Numbered from the stretch's first letter, positions 7,171 to 15,985 are shown. The stretch is DNA of 64,000 bases from Bacillus sp. AFS059628 (GCF_002571225.1 NZ_NVEC01000061.1:77160-141159); one strand, 5' to 3'. A program made the numbers and translations. Notes: a model not told the origin generated them from the sequence alone.

Positions 7171-8505
7171 TTAAGCTGCTTTAGGAGCTTTTCTTTCATG
7201 TCCACGTTGAACGATGAACAAGAAGACTGTCGATAAAATTGCACCTGTTAATAGTAAAATGAAACAACCATCCCAGCCAGAACGATCAACAATAACACCG
7301 ATTGCTGCGTTTGCTACAAGGCTTCCACCTACATAACCGAACAGACCACACATACCAACTGTCGTACCTACTGCAAATTTCGGTACTAATTCCATCGCAC
7401 TTAAACCGATTAAGAACTGTGGTACGTAAATTAAACAACCGATAATAGAAACTGCAATACTTACAACAAGTATGCTAGTTGCTTGCCAATATACAAACGT
7501 ACCAATAACAACTCCCACCATACTAATGATACATAATGGCATACGTTTTCCTTTAAATAGTTTATCACTTAAAAAACCAACGATTAATGAACTTGGAATT
7601 GCCATACCTTCAAAGATTGCGTACGCCGCGTGTGCTTCATTTTTTGAGAACCCTTTAACTGTCGTTAAATAAAGTGGAACCCAGTTAATAACACCGAAAC
7701 GAATTAAATAAACAAATGCATTCGCAATACATAAGAACCATACAAATTTATTTTTCACTACATACTTCATTAAAATTTCTTTTGGTGACATCTTGTTAGC
7801 ATTATCCGCTTTTTCAAGATTTTCATAGTCATTACGATACTCATCAATTGGAGGAAGACCTTCTGATTCTGGTGTATCCTTCGCATTAATCCAAACAAGA
7901 ACTGCAATTACCATTGCGATAATCGCTGGGAAAATAAACACGCCGCCTTGCCAGTGGTTTTCACCGAAAATACCTACACCAATTCCGACAAGTGGTGGTA
8001 CAAGCATTCCACCAACGTTATGTGAAATATTCCAAAGACCTGTTTTCGTACCACGTTCTTTCTTTGAGAACCATTTTGTCATAACGATACTACAAGGGGG
8101 TGCTCCCATACCTTGTACAATACCATTTAGAACAAGTAATGTAACAATCATTCCAAATGACGATGCAAAACCGAAACAAATATTTACAAGCCCTGATAAG
8201 AATAAACCGACTGCAATAAAGCGCTGGGCGAAAGCTTTATCTGATAAATTCCCCATAAAGAACTTACTAAATCCATAAACAATTGCCATTACTGAACCTA
8301 GTAGACCAATTTCAGCCGTACTAAAGCCATATTCTTGTACTAAATACGTACTTGATAACGTAAAGTTACTACGAACTAAATAATAAGCAGCATATCCAAC
8401 TGAAATCCCGATTAACACACGAATACGTAGTAATCGATATACACGATCGATCATATCCGCTGGCAATCTTTCAATTGCAGGTGCTGGCTTGAGCCATTTA
8501 AACAT
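7171..8505 (-). CDS. Organophosphate:phosphate antiporter, GlpT/PgtP family
   Basis: 444-aa, 12-span major facilitator transporter of the organophosphate:Pi antiporter group (GlpT, UhpT, PgtP). It shows the family N-terminus YAAYYLVRSNFTLS with the substrate-binding Arg in the first span, MGAPPCSIVMTKWFSKKERGTKTGLWNISHNVGG between spans 4 and 5 (the family signature), and a second binding Arg in FVYLIRFGVINW of span 7. Members exchange glycerol-3-phosphate, hexose-phosphate or phosphoglycerate for inorganic phosphate. The substrate cannot be read from sequence, but the sensory genes upstream resemble the pgt and hpt/uhp arrangements, so a phosphoglycerate or hexose-phosphate is more likely than a constitutive glycerol-phosphate role. 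Confidence 0.85.
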   Translation of the reverse strand: MFKWLKPAPAIERLPADMIDRVYRLLRIRVLIGISVGYAAYYLVRSNFTLSSTYLVQEYGFSTAEIGLLGSVMAIVYGFSKFFMGNLSDKAFAQRFIAVGLFLSGLVNICFGFASSFGMIVTLLVLNGIVQGMGAPPCSIVMTKWFSKKERGTKTGLWNISHNVGGMLVPPLVGIGVGIFGENHWQGGVFIFPAIIAMVIAVLVWINAKDTPESEGLPPIDEYRNDYENLEKADNANKMSPKEILMKYVVKNKFVWFLCIANAFVYLIRFGVINWVPLYLTTVKGFSKNEAHAAYAIFEGMAIPSSLIVGFLSDKLFKGKRMPLCIISMVGVVIGTFVYWQATSILVVSIAVSIIGCLIYVPQFLIGLSAMELVPKFAVGTTVGMCGLFGYVGGSLVANAAIGVIVDRSGWDGCFILLLTGAILSTVFLFIVQRGHERKAPKAA

Positions 8506-8524
8506 ATTCTTTCGTCTCCTTTTC

Positions 8525-9559
8525 TCACTTCTGAGAGAGACGTTGTCTATTCCATATCTCGATTATTCCGCTATTTGATATATTTTGGTTTGTTCTTCTA
8601 ACCGGCTGTCCTTCTATTTCTTTCTCATTCTTCGCAAACATTGTTGGCACGCCAAACGAAACTTTTTCTAAAATGTGACCCGCTTCTTCCGATAAACAAT
8701 AATCAATAAATAAATCCGCAATAATACCATTCGGTGCACGCTTTAGTTTCGAAATCGCATTAACAGATAATCCTGTTTGCTCAGGTACAATACTTACAAC
8801 TGGAAAGCCTTGTTTTTGAAGCATTCTCTGATCTCCCATGAAATTCATGCCTATCATATACTCACCACTCGCAACAAGCTCTACTGGTATGTAACCATTC
8901 ACTGTTACTTCACCAACTTGTCCTGCGAGTTTCTTAACATATTCCTTCGCTTCCTCTTCACCTACAGTTTCAATAAGTGATTGAAAAAACGTATATGCTG
9001 TTCCTGATACATTTGGATCTGGCATCACAATCTTTCCCTTATACACTGGATTTAATAAATCTTGCCACCTTGATGGATAAGGAAGTCCGAGCGGTGCTAT
9101 TTCTTCATTCCACCGCTCTTTATTGATCGCAATTGCTAGCTTCTCCACTTCATAACCGTACCAATAACCGTCTTTATCTGTAACAGTTTTTGAAATACGG
9201 TTCGCATGCTGACTCGTAACAGGAATAGATAGATTTTTTTGTTTCATCATTTGATGCGCATCTACCGTACCGCCAATAATAATATCCGCTTTCGGATTTC
9301 CAGCTTCCTCTTCTACCCTCCGAAGAAGCTCCTCTGTCGAAAGACGAATAAACTCATACGTACAGCCGCGTGGTTTACAAAATGACGAAAGCAAAGCTTC
9401 ACCAACTTCCTCGCGAGCTGCCACATACGCAACAAGATGACGATCATCCAAAATAGGGAGACCACTTTTATTATATTTAATAGAGGTTGTATCTCGAGAG
9501 CAACTAGACATCGCTCCTCCAATTACTAGCAAAAAGAAGAAAAAGGCTATCTTTCTCAT
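8525..9559 (-). CDS. PgtC/HptA-like solute-binding lipoprotein
   Basis: 344-aa secreted substrate-binding protein. A signal peptide ends in a lipobox-like AMSSC (Cys at residue 20), so it is probably a lipoprotein. The body has the fold of type-2 ferric/spermidine-like binding proteins (ADIIIGGTVDAHQMMK, YWYGYEVEKLAIAINKERW, GKIVMPDPNVSGTAYTF). In Salmonella pgtP-pgtABC and Staphylococcus hptRSA-uhpT, a binding protein of this kind senses the phosphate ester and signals to a kinase. Here it lies directly upstream of the transporter and overlaps the membrane protein gene by ATGA, which fits a sensing role rather than an ABC uptake system: no ABC permease is nearby. Confidence 0.75.
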   Translation of the reverse strand: MRKIAFFFFLLVIGGAMSSCSRDTTSIKYNKSGLPILDDRHLVAYVAAREEVGEALLSSFCKPRGCTYEFIRLSTEELLRRVEEEAGNPKADIIIGGTVDAHQMMKQKNLSIPVTSQHANRISKTVTDKDGYWYGYEVEKLAIAINKERWNEEIAPLGLPYPSRWQDLLNPVYKGKIVMPDPNVSGTAYTFFQSLIETVGEEEAKEYVKKLAGQVGEVTVNGYIPVELVASGEYMIGMNFMGDQRMLQKQGFPVVSIVPEQTGLSVNAISKLKRAPNGIIADLFIDYCLSEEAGHILEKVSFGVPTMFAKNEKEIEGQPVRRTNQNISNSGIIEIWNRQRLSQK

Positions 9560-10338
9560 GACACATTCTCCTTTACAAATACATTTGCGAGGGAGCTTTT
9601 CATATACATGACATTCCCATTATTATCACCGAGATATTGCACAACAAAATACGATGGATATACAGAAATAGTAAGAACGTCTTCTCGCTCATTCTTTATA
9701 CGCTTCCCTGTTTTATAAGCGGTAATATAAGCAATCGGTTCATTCTGTGATTGTAATAATTTCTGTATTTCTCCGTAATCTGTAATTTGCTTTGCGTATC
9801 GAATTGAATCAAATATTTGCGTAAGATTCATCGTACGTTCTACATCACCTTGACGTACTATGACATCCTGTGCTGACGCAAAAAAGTCATGAATACGTTC
9901 TGGCGTGTAATACAGGCTTAACAAATACGTTTGAAATGCTGAGATCATTGGATCCGTACCATTCTTTCCGTACATATCAGCCCCGTACTGGAACAAGTCA
10001 CCTACTGCAAAAGTACGTTTCTGTCCATTCAAGTACGTTACTTCTCCAGTAAATACTTGTTCTTGACTCTTAGCTTCTCTCGGTTCTATTTGAATTCGGT
10101 CAAAGAATGAAACAATCGTATGCAAACGAACTTCATCCGTTATAACAATTTCTCCCCACTTTTCATGCCTAACCTTCATTTCAGTAGGCAGGGATTCATT
10201 CACTCTTTGTAAAACAGTTTGTTTGTCATTCACTATTGTGATTCGATTGTATATTTGCTTCTCCATCACATAAAACAAAATAAGAGAAAAGATTATACAA
10301 AGAACAAACATAAGAATTTGAAATGATAGCCTTTTCAT
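9556..10338 (-). CDS. DUF3919-like single-span membrane protein
   Basis: 260-aa protein with one N-terminal membrane span (about residues 8-25) and an extracytoplasmic domain. It contains RLHTIVSFFDRIQI, VTYLNGQKRTFAVGDLF and a C-terminal beta-rich part. I associate it with DUF3919, from memory and with moderate certainty. It lies between the histidine kinase and the PgtC-like lipoprotein and is translationally coupled to the latter, so it probably belongs to the sensing complex, perhaps as the counterpart of PgtB/HptA accessory domains. No enzymatic motif was seen. ATG at 10338 follows GGAGGTAGG. Confidence 0.6.
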   Translation of the reverse strand: MKRLSFQILMFVLCIIFSLILFYVMEKQIYNRITIVNDKQTVLQRVNESLPTEMKVRHEKWGEIVITDEVRLHTIVSFFDRIQIEPREAKSQEQVFTGEVTYLNGQKRTFAVGDLFQYGADMYGKNGTDPMISAFQTYLLSLYYTPERIHDFFASAQDVIVRQGDVERTMNLTQIFDSIRYAKQITDYGEIQKLLQSQNEPIAYITAYKTGKRIKNEREDVLTISVYPSYFVVQYLGDNNGNVMYMKSSLANVFVKENVS

Positions 10339-10404
10339 TTCTGCCTACCTCCAAGATAAAAAAACGTTGTTTCGAAAATACCGCATAATTGTTTCATAAA
10401 TGTA

Positions 10405-11835
10405 TCATTTAACCGCTTTCAATTGTTTTATGTCTTCCATCCGTCTTGGAAGCAAAAATGTAATAAATATTGTAGTACCAACCGCTTCACTACTCTCAAT
10501 TCGCATACTTCCGCCCTGCTTATTCATAATCTCCTGACAAATATACAAACCGTAACCATTCCCGTAACTAGAAGGAAGTACCTTCCCTTCTGGTGATCCA
10601 TTCCACTCTGCAAGCACACCTTCATCTATACCAATACCATCATCATGAACAAACACCTTCGCCTCACGTTCATTTACAATTACATTCATCCGAATTTGCG
10701 TAGCATCGCTATATTTTATAGCATTATCGAGCACGTTTAAGAATATCTGCTTCGTCTTATCAAAATCCGCAACAACGTGTACATCTGTTAACTCATTTAT
10801 CATTTCAATCTCAAATTTCTGCAGGCGAGGTTTCACAATTGAAACTGCTTCTTCAGCCAATTCCCTTATATTCACAACTGTAGGTGACACTTCAAACGTA
10901 CTCGTCCCGTACTTTGAAGACTTAAGTAATTCCTCTACAAGTGATAATAAACGCTCACTTTCTACAGCTACATAACGCAGGCTCTCCTGTACATCTTCCT
11001 TCGCCTTTAACTTCGGAATTAAATCCACGTAGCCAATAATCGCCGTTAGCGGTGTTTTCAGCTCATGTGTAATGCGGTCTAAGAAATCTTTCTGCTTTTC
11101 TTTCTCCTCCTTCAATTGCTTAATATGCAGTTCAATTCCATCAGCCATCGCATTAAAAGAGGCTGAAAGCTGAGCAATTTCCACATATTCATTTAGCTCA
11201 ATCTTACTTTTATAATCACCATTCGCAAGTCGGTGCGCCATTTGTCTTAACTGATCAATCGGCTTATGGAGAGAATTTGCCAAACGAATCGCAAAGAAAA
11301 TACCCGCAGCTACTAAACAAAGAGACGTCATTAAAAACGTCCAACCGACATTTGTTAAAATTTCCTTCTCACCCGTTAACTCATTTATAAACCGAACACT
11401 TCCAATGACATCGTTTCCATAATATACCGGGCTTGAAAATAAAAGAATTGGAGCCGGGTCTCCCTCTTCAAAAACATACGATTTCTTCCCCTTCAAAGAA
11501 CTCTCAATATCAATATTCCGGTGAAGAAGTGCTCCCTTTTGCGTATCCGCAACAACATCTCCATTCTTCCCAATCATCTGTACACGGACATCCATACGCT
11601 TCGCTAAATACGAAGCAATTAAAAGTGAATTCGGACCGAGCGTCTCGACCTCTGCTTCCTTCTCTAAATAATTCATCGTATAAATTTGTGCTTCTACACT
11701 TAACTTCTCCAAAGAATTTGCTGCATTATGATACATATTCTTTTCTAACGTAATATAAACAACTGCATACAAAAGAACAAAAATCGGGATTAACAGTCCA
11801 ACTATTCCAAACACCATATTTCTTTTTAAAGACAT
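10405..11835 (-). CDS. Sensor histidine kinase of the phosphate-ester uptake operon
   Basis: 476-aa membrane kinase. First span at about residues 5-25, an extracytoplasmic sensor of roughly 140 residues, second span, HAMP (LANSLHKPIDQLRQMAHRLA), dimerisation/phosphoacceptor helix with the His in RITHELKTPLTAI, and a catalytic domain with N box DNAIKYSDA, G1 DDGIGID and G2 GNGYGLYICQEI. I start at ATG 11835 after GGTGATG, 11 bp past the regulator stop. A TTG at 11853 would overlap the regulator. It most likely phosphorylates the adjacent response regulator, with its input shaped by the lipoprotein and DUF3919-like protein. Confidence 0.85.
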   Translation of the reverse strand: MSLKRNMVFGIVGLLIPIFVLLYAVVYITLEKNMYHNAANSLEKLSVEAQIYTMNYLEKEAEVETLGPNSLLIASYLAKRMDVRVQMIGKNGDVVADTQKGALLHRNIDIESSLKGKKSYVFEEGDPAPILLFSSPVYYGNDVIGSVRFINELTGEKEILTNVGWTFLMTSLCLVAAGIFFAIRLANSLHKPIDQLRQMAHRLANGDYKSKIELNEYVEIAQLSASFNAMADGIELHIKQLKEEKEKQKDFLDRITHELKTPLTAIIGYVDLIPKLKAKEDVQESLRYVAVESERLLSLVEELLKSSKYGTSTFEVSPTVVNIRELAEEAVSIVKPRLQKFEIEMINELTDVHVVADFDKTKQIFLNVLDNAIKYSDATQIRMNVIVNEREAKVFVHDDGIGIDEGVLAEWNGSPEGKVLPSSYGNGYGLYICQEIMNKQGGSMRIESSEAVGTTIFITFLLPRRMEDIKQLKAVK

Positions 11836-11846
11836 ACCATCACCAC

Positions 11847-12518
11847 TTAACAATCCAGTTTATAGCCAACGCCATAAATTGTCTTAATATATTCCCCGCT
11901 ATTCCCTAACTTCTTCCGCAGTCTTTGCACCATAATATCAACCGCTCTCGTATTTCCGATATACTCAAACCCCCATACCTTCTCAAGTAACTCATCTCGC
12001 ATAAATACACGCTGCGGATTTGAAATAAACAACTGACATAAATTAAACTCTCGGTACGTCAACTGAATTTCTTGTCCACTAACATGCACCTTTCTTTCCT
12101 TAGGACAGATTGTTATCTCTCCCGCCCTGATTACTTCATGACTTACCGTTACCTCTTTCTTCTTCACGCGCCGCGTCATATTCTTAACCCGAAGAATAAG
12201 CTCTGCATAATTAAATGGCTTCGTCACATAATCATCAGCACCAAGCTGCAACCCAAGCAATTTATCATTCATCTGACTCTTTGCAGTTAACATGAGTACT
12301 GGAATATCTCGATCCTTCTCACGGAACAAACGAAGCAACTCATAGCCATCTTTATCTGGAAGCATAACATCCAAAATCAAAACATCCGGCCCTTCATTCC
12401 ATCTCTCTAAAGCTTCTCTTCCGTCAGCCGCCGTAAGTACTTCATACCCTTCCATCTCAAGCTGCATCCGAATCAAATTACGAATACTCGATTCATCATC
12501 AACTACAAGTATTTTCAT
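11847..12518 (-). CDS. OmpR-family response regulator
   Basis: 223-aa regulator. The receiver domain (residues 1-120) has the acid pair D7-D8, phospho-acceptor D50, T78 and K100. The C-terminal winged helix (about 130-222) has the OmpR-type YREFNLCQLFISNPQRVFMRD and RAVDIMVQRLRKKL. First gene of the operon, so it likely activates its own promoter and the downstream transporter. The matching Salmonella (NtrC-type PgtA) and staphylococcal (AraC-type HptR) regulators belong to other families, so the regulator class was swapped here. Confidence 0.85.
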   Translation of the reverse strand: MKILVVDDESSIRNLIRMQLEMEGYEVLTAADGREALERWNEGPDVLILDVMLPDKDGYELLRLFREKDRDIPVLMLTAKSQMNDKLLGLQLGADDYVTKPFNYAELILRVKNMTRRVKKKEVTVSHEVIRAGEITICPKERKVHVSGQEIQLTYREFNLCQLFISNPQRVFMRDELLEKVWGFEYIGNTRAVDIMVQRLRKKLGNSGEYIKTIYGVGYKLDC

Positions 12519-12580
12519 TATTTTCCTCCTTCCATTCCGTATTATAAGTACATTTTAGTATAGCAAAAATCCTATAAAAA

Positions 12581-12632
12581 AAGAGAGGGTATTGTCGAAC
12601 ATATGTTGAACGACAATACCCTCTCCCCTTTT
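12581..12632. terminator. Hairpin terminator beyond the gene remnant
   Basis: 15-bp stem GAGAGGGTATTGTCG / CGACAATACCCTCTC flanked by A and T runs. It terminates the minus-strand remnant and LCP transcription. Confidence 0.8.
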
Positions 12633-12633
12633 A

Positions 12634-12723
12634 TTATTTAGCTACAAAATAATCCGTTACATATTGTGCCCAAACTTCATGACCTTTAGCAGTTTGGAAA
12701 CCGAATTCTGTCTAAAGAAGTTG
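12634..12723 (-). pseudogene. C-terminal remnant of a lost coding gene
   Basis: Read on the minus strand, the 90 bp ahead of the terminator encode about 24 sensible C-terminal residues including GFQTAKGHEVWAQYV and a TAA at 12634-12636, with an in-frame TAG just upstream (about 12706-12708). The pattern resembles the C-terminus of SGNH/GDSL-type hydrolases, where a similar TAKGH segment follows the catalytic Asp-x-x-His. No start or body remains before the LCP gene stop at 12743, so this looks like the leftover of a mostly deleted gene that kept its terminator. The family is a tentative match. Confidence 0.5.
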
Positions 12724-12742
12724 GGTCATTACTTATTATTTA

Positions 12743-13654
12743 TTACTTAGTTACTTCAAGATGCGCTCTTAATTTATTCGTTAAATCTTGTTTTGCTGCA
12801 TCTGGAACATAGTAGTACCAAATGCCATCAGCAGCCTTGTGACCGTCACCTGGGATTTGGATATCCTCACTATTTTTCAAGCAATCTTTATAATTCTTTT
12901 GCATATCAAACATTTGATCTTGCGTTAAGTTAGTTTTCACATTCTTTTGAATTGCTGCTAATACATCTCCATAACCTGTTAAAGAAGAGAAGCTTGCACC
13001 TTTTTTGATAACACCTTGCATCACTTGACGCTGGCGCATCTGACGACCAAAGTCACCACGTGGATCTTGTTTACGCATACGTGTGAATGCTAGAGCTTGG
13101 TCACCTGTTAAATGAATATTTCCTTTCGCAAAATGATGTCCATCCTGCGTAAATTCTAAATCATTATTTACATCTACCCCACCAACAGCATCAACGATAT
13201 CTTTAAAGCCTTCCATGTTCACTTCAATATAATAATTAATAGGAACATTCAAGAAGTTTTCTACTGTCGCTACAGACATATCTACTCCACCGAATGCATA
13301 AGCATGATTGATTTTATCGCTTTTGCCTTTTCCAACAATTTCTGTATAAGTATCACGAGGAATACTTACTGTTTTCATAGAGTTATTTTTAGGATTTAAT
13401 GTAATCACCATTAAAGAATCCGAACGCCCCTTATCATCACCGCGCTCATCTGCCCCTAATAATAAAATTGACACTGGTTCACTCTTGCTAACTTTTTCTC
13501 CAACTTTATTGTTGTTTTGATCACGTTTTAAAGGTTGATGAACTTCCTTTAATGTATTAGATACAGAAGAATATACATTATAGGCATAAATTCCTCCACC
13601 TATGATTAGTACTCCGAGAATAACGAGTACCCAAAATAAAATTTTCTTTTTCAT
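12743..13654 (-). CDS. LytR-CpsA-Psr (LCP) family wall polymer ligase
   Basis: 303-aa protein with one N-terminal span (about residues 5-26) and an extracytoplasmic LCP domain. Conserved LCP elements are seen: LLGADERGDDKGRSDSLMV, SIPRDTYTEI, KINHAYAFGG and FTRMRKQDPRGDFGRQMRQR, with the Arg/Asp residues that hold the lipid pyrophosphate and metal. LCP enzymes attach lipid-linked wall teichoic acid or other polysaccharides to peptidoglycan. The gene lies 3.4 kb from the distal end of the surface-polymer operon, but in its own transcription unit, so a link is only possible. Several LCP paralogues are usual in this group. Confidence 0.9.
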   Translation of the reverse strand: MKKKILFWVLVILGVLIIGGGIYAYNVYSSVSNTLKEVHQPLKRDQNNNKVGEKVSKSEPVSILLLGADERGDDKGRSDSLMVITLNPKNNSMKTVSIPRDTYTEIVGKGKSDKINHAYAFGGVDMSVATVENFLNVPINYYIEVNMEGFKDIVDAVGGVDVNNDLEFTQDGHHFAKGNIHLTGDQALAFTRMRKQDPRGDFGRQMRQRQVMQGVIKKGASFSSLTGYGDVLAAIQKNVKTNLTQDQMFDMQKNYKDCLKNSEDIQIPGDGHKAADGIWYYYVPDAAKQDLTNKLRAHLEVTK

Positions 13655-13785
13655 ACCTTTACCCTCTTTATTAAAATTTTAAAATAATATATCTATTTTT
13701 ATACTCCTCACTATATTACATTATTCTTGATTAAAAATAAAAGATAAATTAAACAAAGCAATTAGTATTTGCCAACAAAACAAGG

Positions 13786-13817
13786 AAAACTCCATCAATT
13801 AAATGATGAAGTTTTTT
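13786..13817 (-). terminator. Terminator of the two small ORFs
   Basis: 12-bp stem AAAACTCCATCA / TGATGAAGTTTT (one mismatch). It lies just beyond the stop of the 62-aa ORF. Confidence 0.6.
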
Positions 13818-13818
13818 A

Positions 13819-14007
13819 TTAGCTTCTACATTCATATGAATGTAACTTCTTTATAAAATAATAAGATTCAATCTTTTTATTTCTAATTCTTTTAAAGTTC
13901 GGCCATCCTCTCGCATTAATATGGATTTCTTCTATAATTATAAAATCCCTTGTTTCATGCATACCAAACACGAGTGATTTAATATTCGGATAATTAACCC
14001 TATACAT
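13819..14007 (-). CDS. Small hypothetical protein (62 aa)
   Basis: 62-aa basic ORF, unrecognised. It contains GWPNFKRIRNKKIESYYF. Support for being real is positional: it begins 13 bp after the neighbouring 65-aa ORF, has an AAAGGT-type ribosome site, and ends at a hairpin terminator. The composition is AT-rich like its surroundings. It might instead be the decayed tail of a longer gene. Confidence 0.4.
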   Translation of the reverse strand: MYRVNYPNIKSLVFGMHETRDFIIIEEIHINARGWPNFKRIRNKKIESYYFIKKLHSYECRS

Positions 14008-14020
14008 CGTACCTTTTTCA

Positions 14021-14218
14021 CTACTTTTCTTTGATGTACCAAATATCTTTTGAAATATCTTTGCAACTAACAGCTACATAGTCATCGCTCCAAACAAAAT
14101 TACCGGATTTCAAAATTGCAATCATCCTTGGATTATTTTGATATAAAAACATATCGCCATCTTTAAACTTTCCATTCTCATAATCATGTAAAACCTCGTA
14201 TAGCTTCACATTCATCAT
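14021..14218 (-). CDS. Small hypothetical protein (65 aa)
   Basis: 65-aa soluble ORF, unrecognised, acidic-aromatic (GKFKDGDMFLYQNNPRMI, FVWSDDYVAVS, DIWYIKEK). The style recalls small phage-derived proteins of Bacillus, but no phage genes are nearby. The start has two successive ATG codons after an AAAGAGATG-like ribosome site. It is probably transcribed with the 62-aa ORF. Confidence 0.5.
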   Translation of the reverse strand: MMNVKLYEVLHDYENGKFKDGDMFLYQNNPRMIAILKSGNFVWSDDYVAVSCKDISKDIWYIKEK

Positions 14219-14538
14219 CTCTTTTTCTCTATTTTAATAAAATCATTTTATATTCCTTTTACTAAAAAGTTGTGATTTTCTTATGAAATCGCTGCGAACT
14301 TTTGTAATTTTTTTAAAATCTTTTCCTTATATGCTTAACAATTTAATTTATAAATTCTTACCTTTGCTTTATTCTTTCATCAAACTATAAATACCTGCAA
14401 ATTTATATAAATTCCCTTCTTATTATTCCAATTTCTCCATAACTTATTTAATAAAAACTCTTACTCATATTCTAAAGTTTTCCTACTACTAAACTTATTT
14501 GTTAAACAAATCATATATTACTACTTGCAAATAAAATA
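14219..14538. other. AT-rich intergenic region without recognisable genes
   Basis: About 320 bp, strongly AT-rich. I see no credible ORF or strong hairpin here. It should contain the promoter of the small ORF pair. Confidence 0.5.
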
Positions 14539-14576
14539 GGTGGACACAAGGCTAAAAATTCAACCCGGTATCCACC
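14539..14576 (-). terminator. Terminator of fabZ
   Basis: 9-bp stem GGTGGACAC / GTATCCACC (one G-U pair in the RNA) followed on the minus strand by TATTTTATTT. Confidence 0.6.
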
Positions 14577-14604
14577 CATCTGTATCAAAAACATTTTACG
14601 TTTA

Positions 14605-15039
14605 CTATTCTTTTTTATCTCCAAGGGCGAACGTTATTTCTGTCTCACAAGCAATTTCACCATCTACAGTAGCAACTGCTTTTCCTTTTCCAATTGCTCC
14701 ACGTACACGCGTCATTTCAACTTCTAAACGAAGTTGGTCACCTGGACGGACTTGTCGTTTAAAGCGGCAATTATCAATGCCTGCGAAGAATGCTAAGCGA
14801 CCACGATTCTCTTCTTTCTTCAACATAGCAACAGCGCCAACTTGTGCTAACGCCTCTACAATTAAAACACCTGGCATTACAGGATAATCTGGAAAATGCC
14901 CATTAAAAAATTCTTCATTAGCTGTAACATTCTTTATCCCAATAGCACGCTTTCCTTCTTCTACTTCTAAAACTTTATCCACTAGTAGAAATGGATAGCG
15001 ATGAGGAATTATTTCTTTAATTTGTTGAATATCTAGCAT
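14605..15039 (-). CDS. fabZ: (3R)-hydroxyacyl-[acyl-carrier-protein] dehydratase
   Basis: 144-aa hot-dog-fold enzyme of type II fatty-acid synthesis that dehydrates (3R)-hydroxyacyl-ACP to trans-2-enoyl-ACP in the cytosol. The active-site His is in [14 protein letters not shown] (H48) and the catalytic Glu in VEALAQ (E62). N-terminal [11 protein letters not shown] is the FabZ signature, and the length is normal. ATG at 15039 follows GGAGAGAAG. Monocistronic here, with its own terminator. Confidence 0.95.
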   Translation of the reverse strand: MLDIQQIKEIIPHRYPFLLVDKVLEVEEGKRAIGIKNVTANEEFFNGHFPDYPVMPGVLIVEALAQVGAVAMLKKEENRGRLAFFAGIDNCRFKRQVRPGDQLRLEVEMTRVRGAIGKGKAVATVDGEIACETEITFALGDKKE

Positions 15040-15541
15040 ACACTTCTCTCCTTACACAAGATTGGTCATACCACCAGAAGTTATACTATCATTATCCCAT
15101 TTTAAATCTCATTTGTCATTATAAAAAAGGATTTCAAAATTTCTCTTCTAAATAAAAAAATGTATACACTCTTTTCAATATGTATTATCACTGACACGGA
15201 GGTTGAAAAGAGTGTATACCCAAGTTAGGGAAAGGCAAATTATATCAAATATATTAAGCCTTAATGTCGTATTCAAGATTCATTATATATGACAAAAATA
15301 AGAAATTAAAACCTAATTTTCGACCTTTTTCGTATTAATTCCCTAATATTACTCATGATTTCTCTATTTTCCTTACATTCTCTTAAATGTGATATTTAGA
15401 AATATGAATTTTAATAAAAAATTATTAAAATTAAAGCAAAAACGCTTGTAATAGAATTTACATACCCATATTATAATAAAATGAATATGAGATTTTAGCC
15501 TAATTATTCAAATACCTTTATTTTTAGAAAGGGATCAAAAA
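15040..15541. other. 500-bp intergenic region with one strong inverted repeat
   Basis: This spacer between the divergent fabZ and SRPBCC genes is AT-rich and has no credible ORF. The only strong structure is the inverted repeat at 15162-15219. A TATAAT-like box near 15470-15476 may serve the plus-strand SRPBCC gene. Confidence 0.5.
15162..15219 (-). terminator. Orphan terminator-like inverted repeat
   Basis: Perfect 17-bp arms (15162-15178 and 15203-15219, sequence GTATACACTCTTTTCAA) with a 24-nt loop, followed on the minus strand by ATTTTTTTATTT. No minus-strand gene feeds into it within 300 bp. Confidence 0.55.
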
Positions 15542-15985
15542 ATGGCAAAAGGTATACATACTATAGAGTTAAATACTTCACCAGACCAAATTTGGAAATT
15601 TATTAGTGATATAAACAATTGGGCTCCACTAGTAACAGGCTATGTTAAACATAAAATTATTGATGACAAACATTCAACTTGGCGTTTGCACGGTGATCTA
15701 GGATTTATCAAACGAGATGTTAATCTAAATGTTGAAATTATTGAATGGCAAATGCCTAATAAAATTAGCTTTACGATGACTTCTCCAGCAAAAAAATTAA
15801 TTGGTAGCGGCTTTTTTCATGCTGAATCACTCTCTCCTTCTACTACGAAAATAACAAGTCAGTTAGAATTGCGAACAACTGGTAAAGGAGCCTTTGTTTT
15901 TAACGGTACCATAAAACCATTTGTTCCTAAAGTGACAAAGCAACTTTCTAAAAAAGTGGCAGATAAATTAATGAAACAGTTATAA
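15542..15985 (+). CDS. SRPBCC (START-like) family protein
   Basis: 147-aa soluble protein with the helix-grip SRPBCC fold. It starts with IELNTSPDQIWKFISDINNWAPLV, a standard entry motif of polyketide-cyclase/CoxG-like proteins, followed by beta strands and a long C-terminal helix ending KKVADKLMKQL. Such proteins bind hydrophobic ligands; CoxG-like members act in CO dehydrogenase maturation or membrane tethering, but no cox genes are here. ATG at 15542 follows AGAAAGGGAT. It is a lone plus-strand gene with its own terminator, and its ligand is unknown. Confidence 0.8.
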   Translation: MAKGIHTIELNTSPDQIWKFISDINNWAPLVTGYVKHKIIDDKHSTWRLHGDLGFIKRDVNLNVEIIEWQMPNKISFTMTSPAKKLIGSGFFHAESLSPSTTKITSQLELRTTGKGAFVFNGTIKPFVPKVTKQLSKKVADKLMKQL

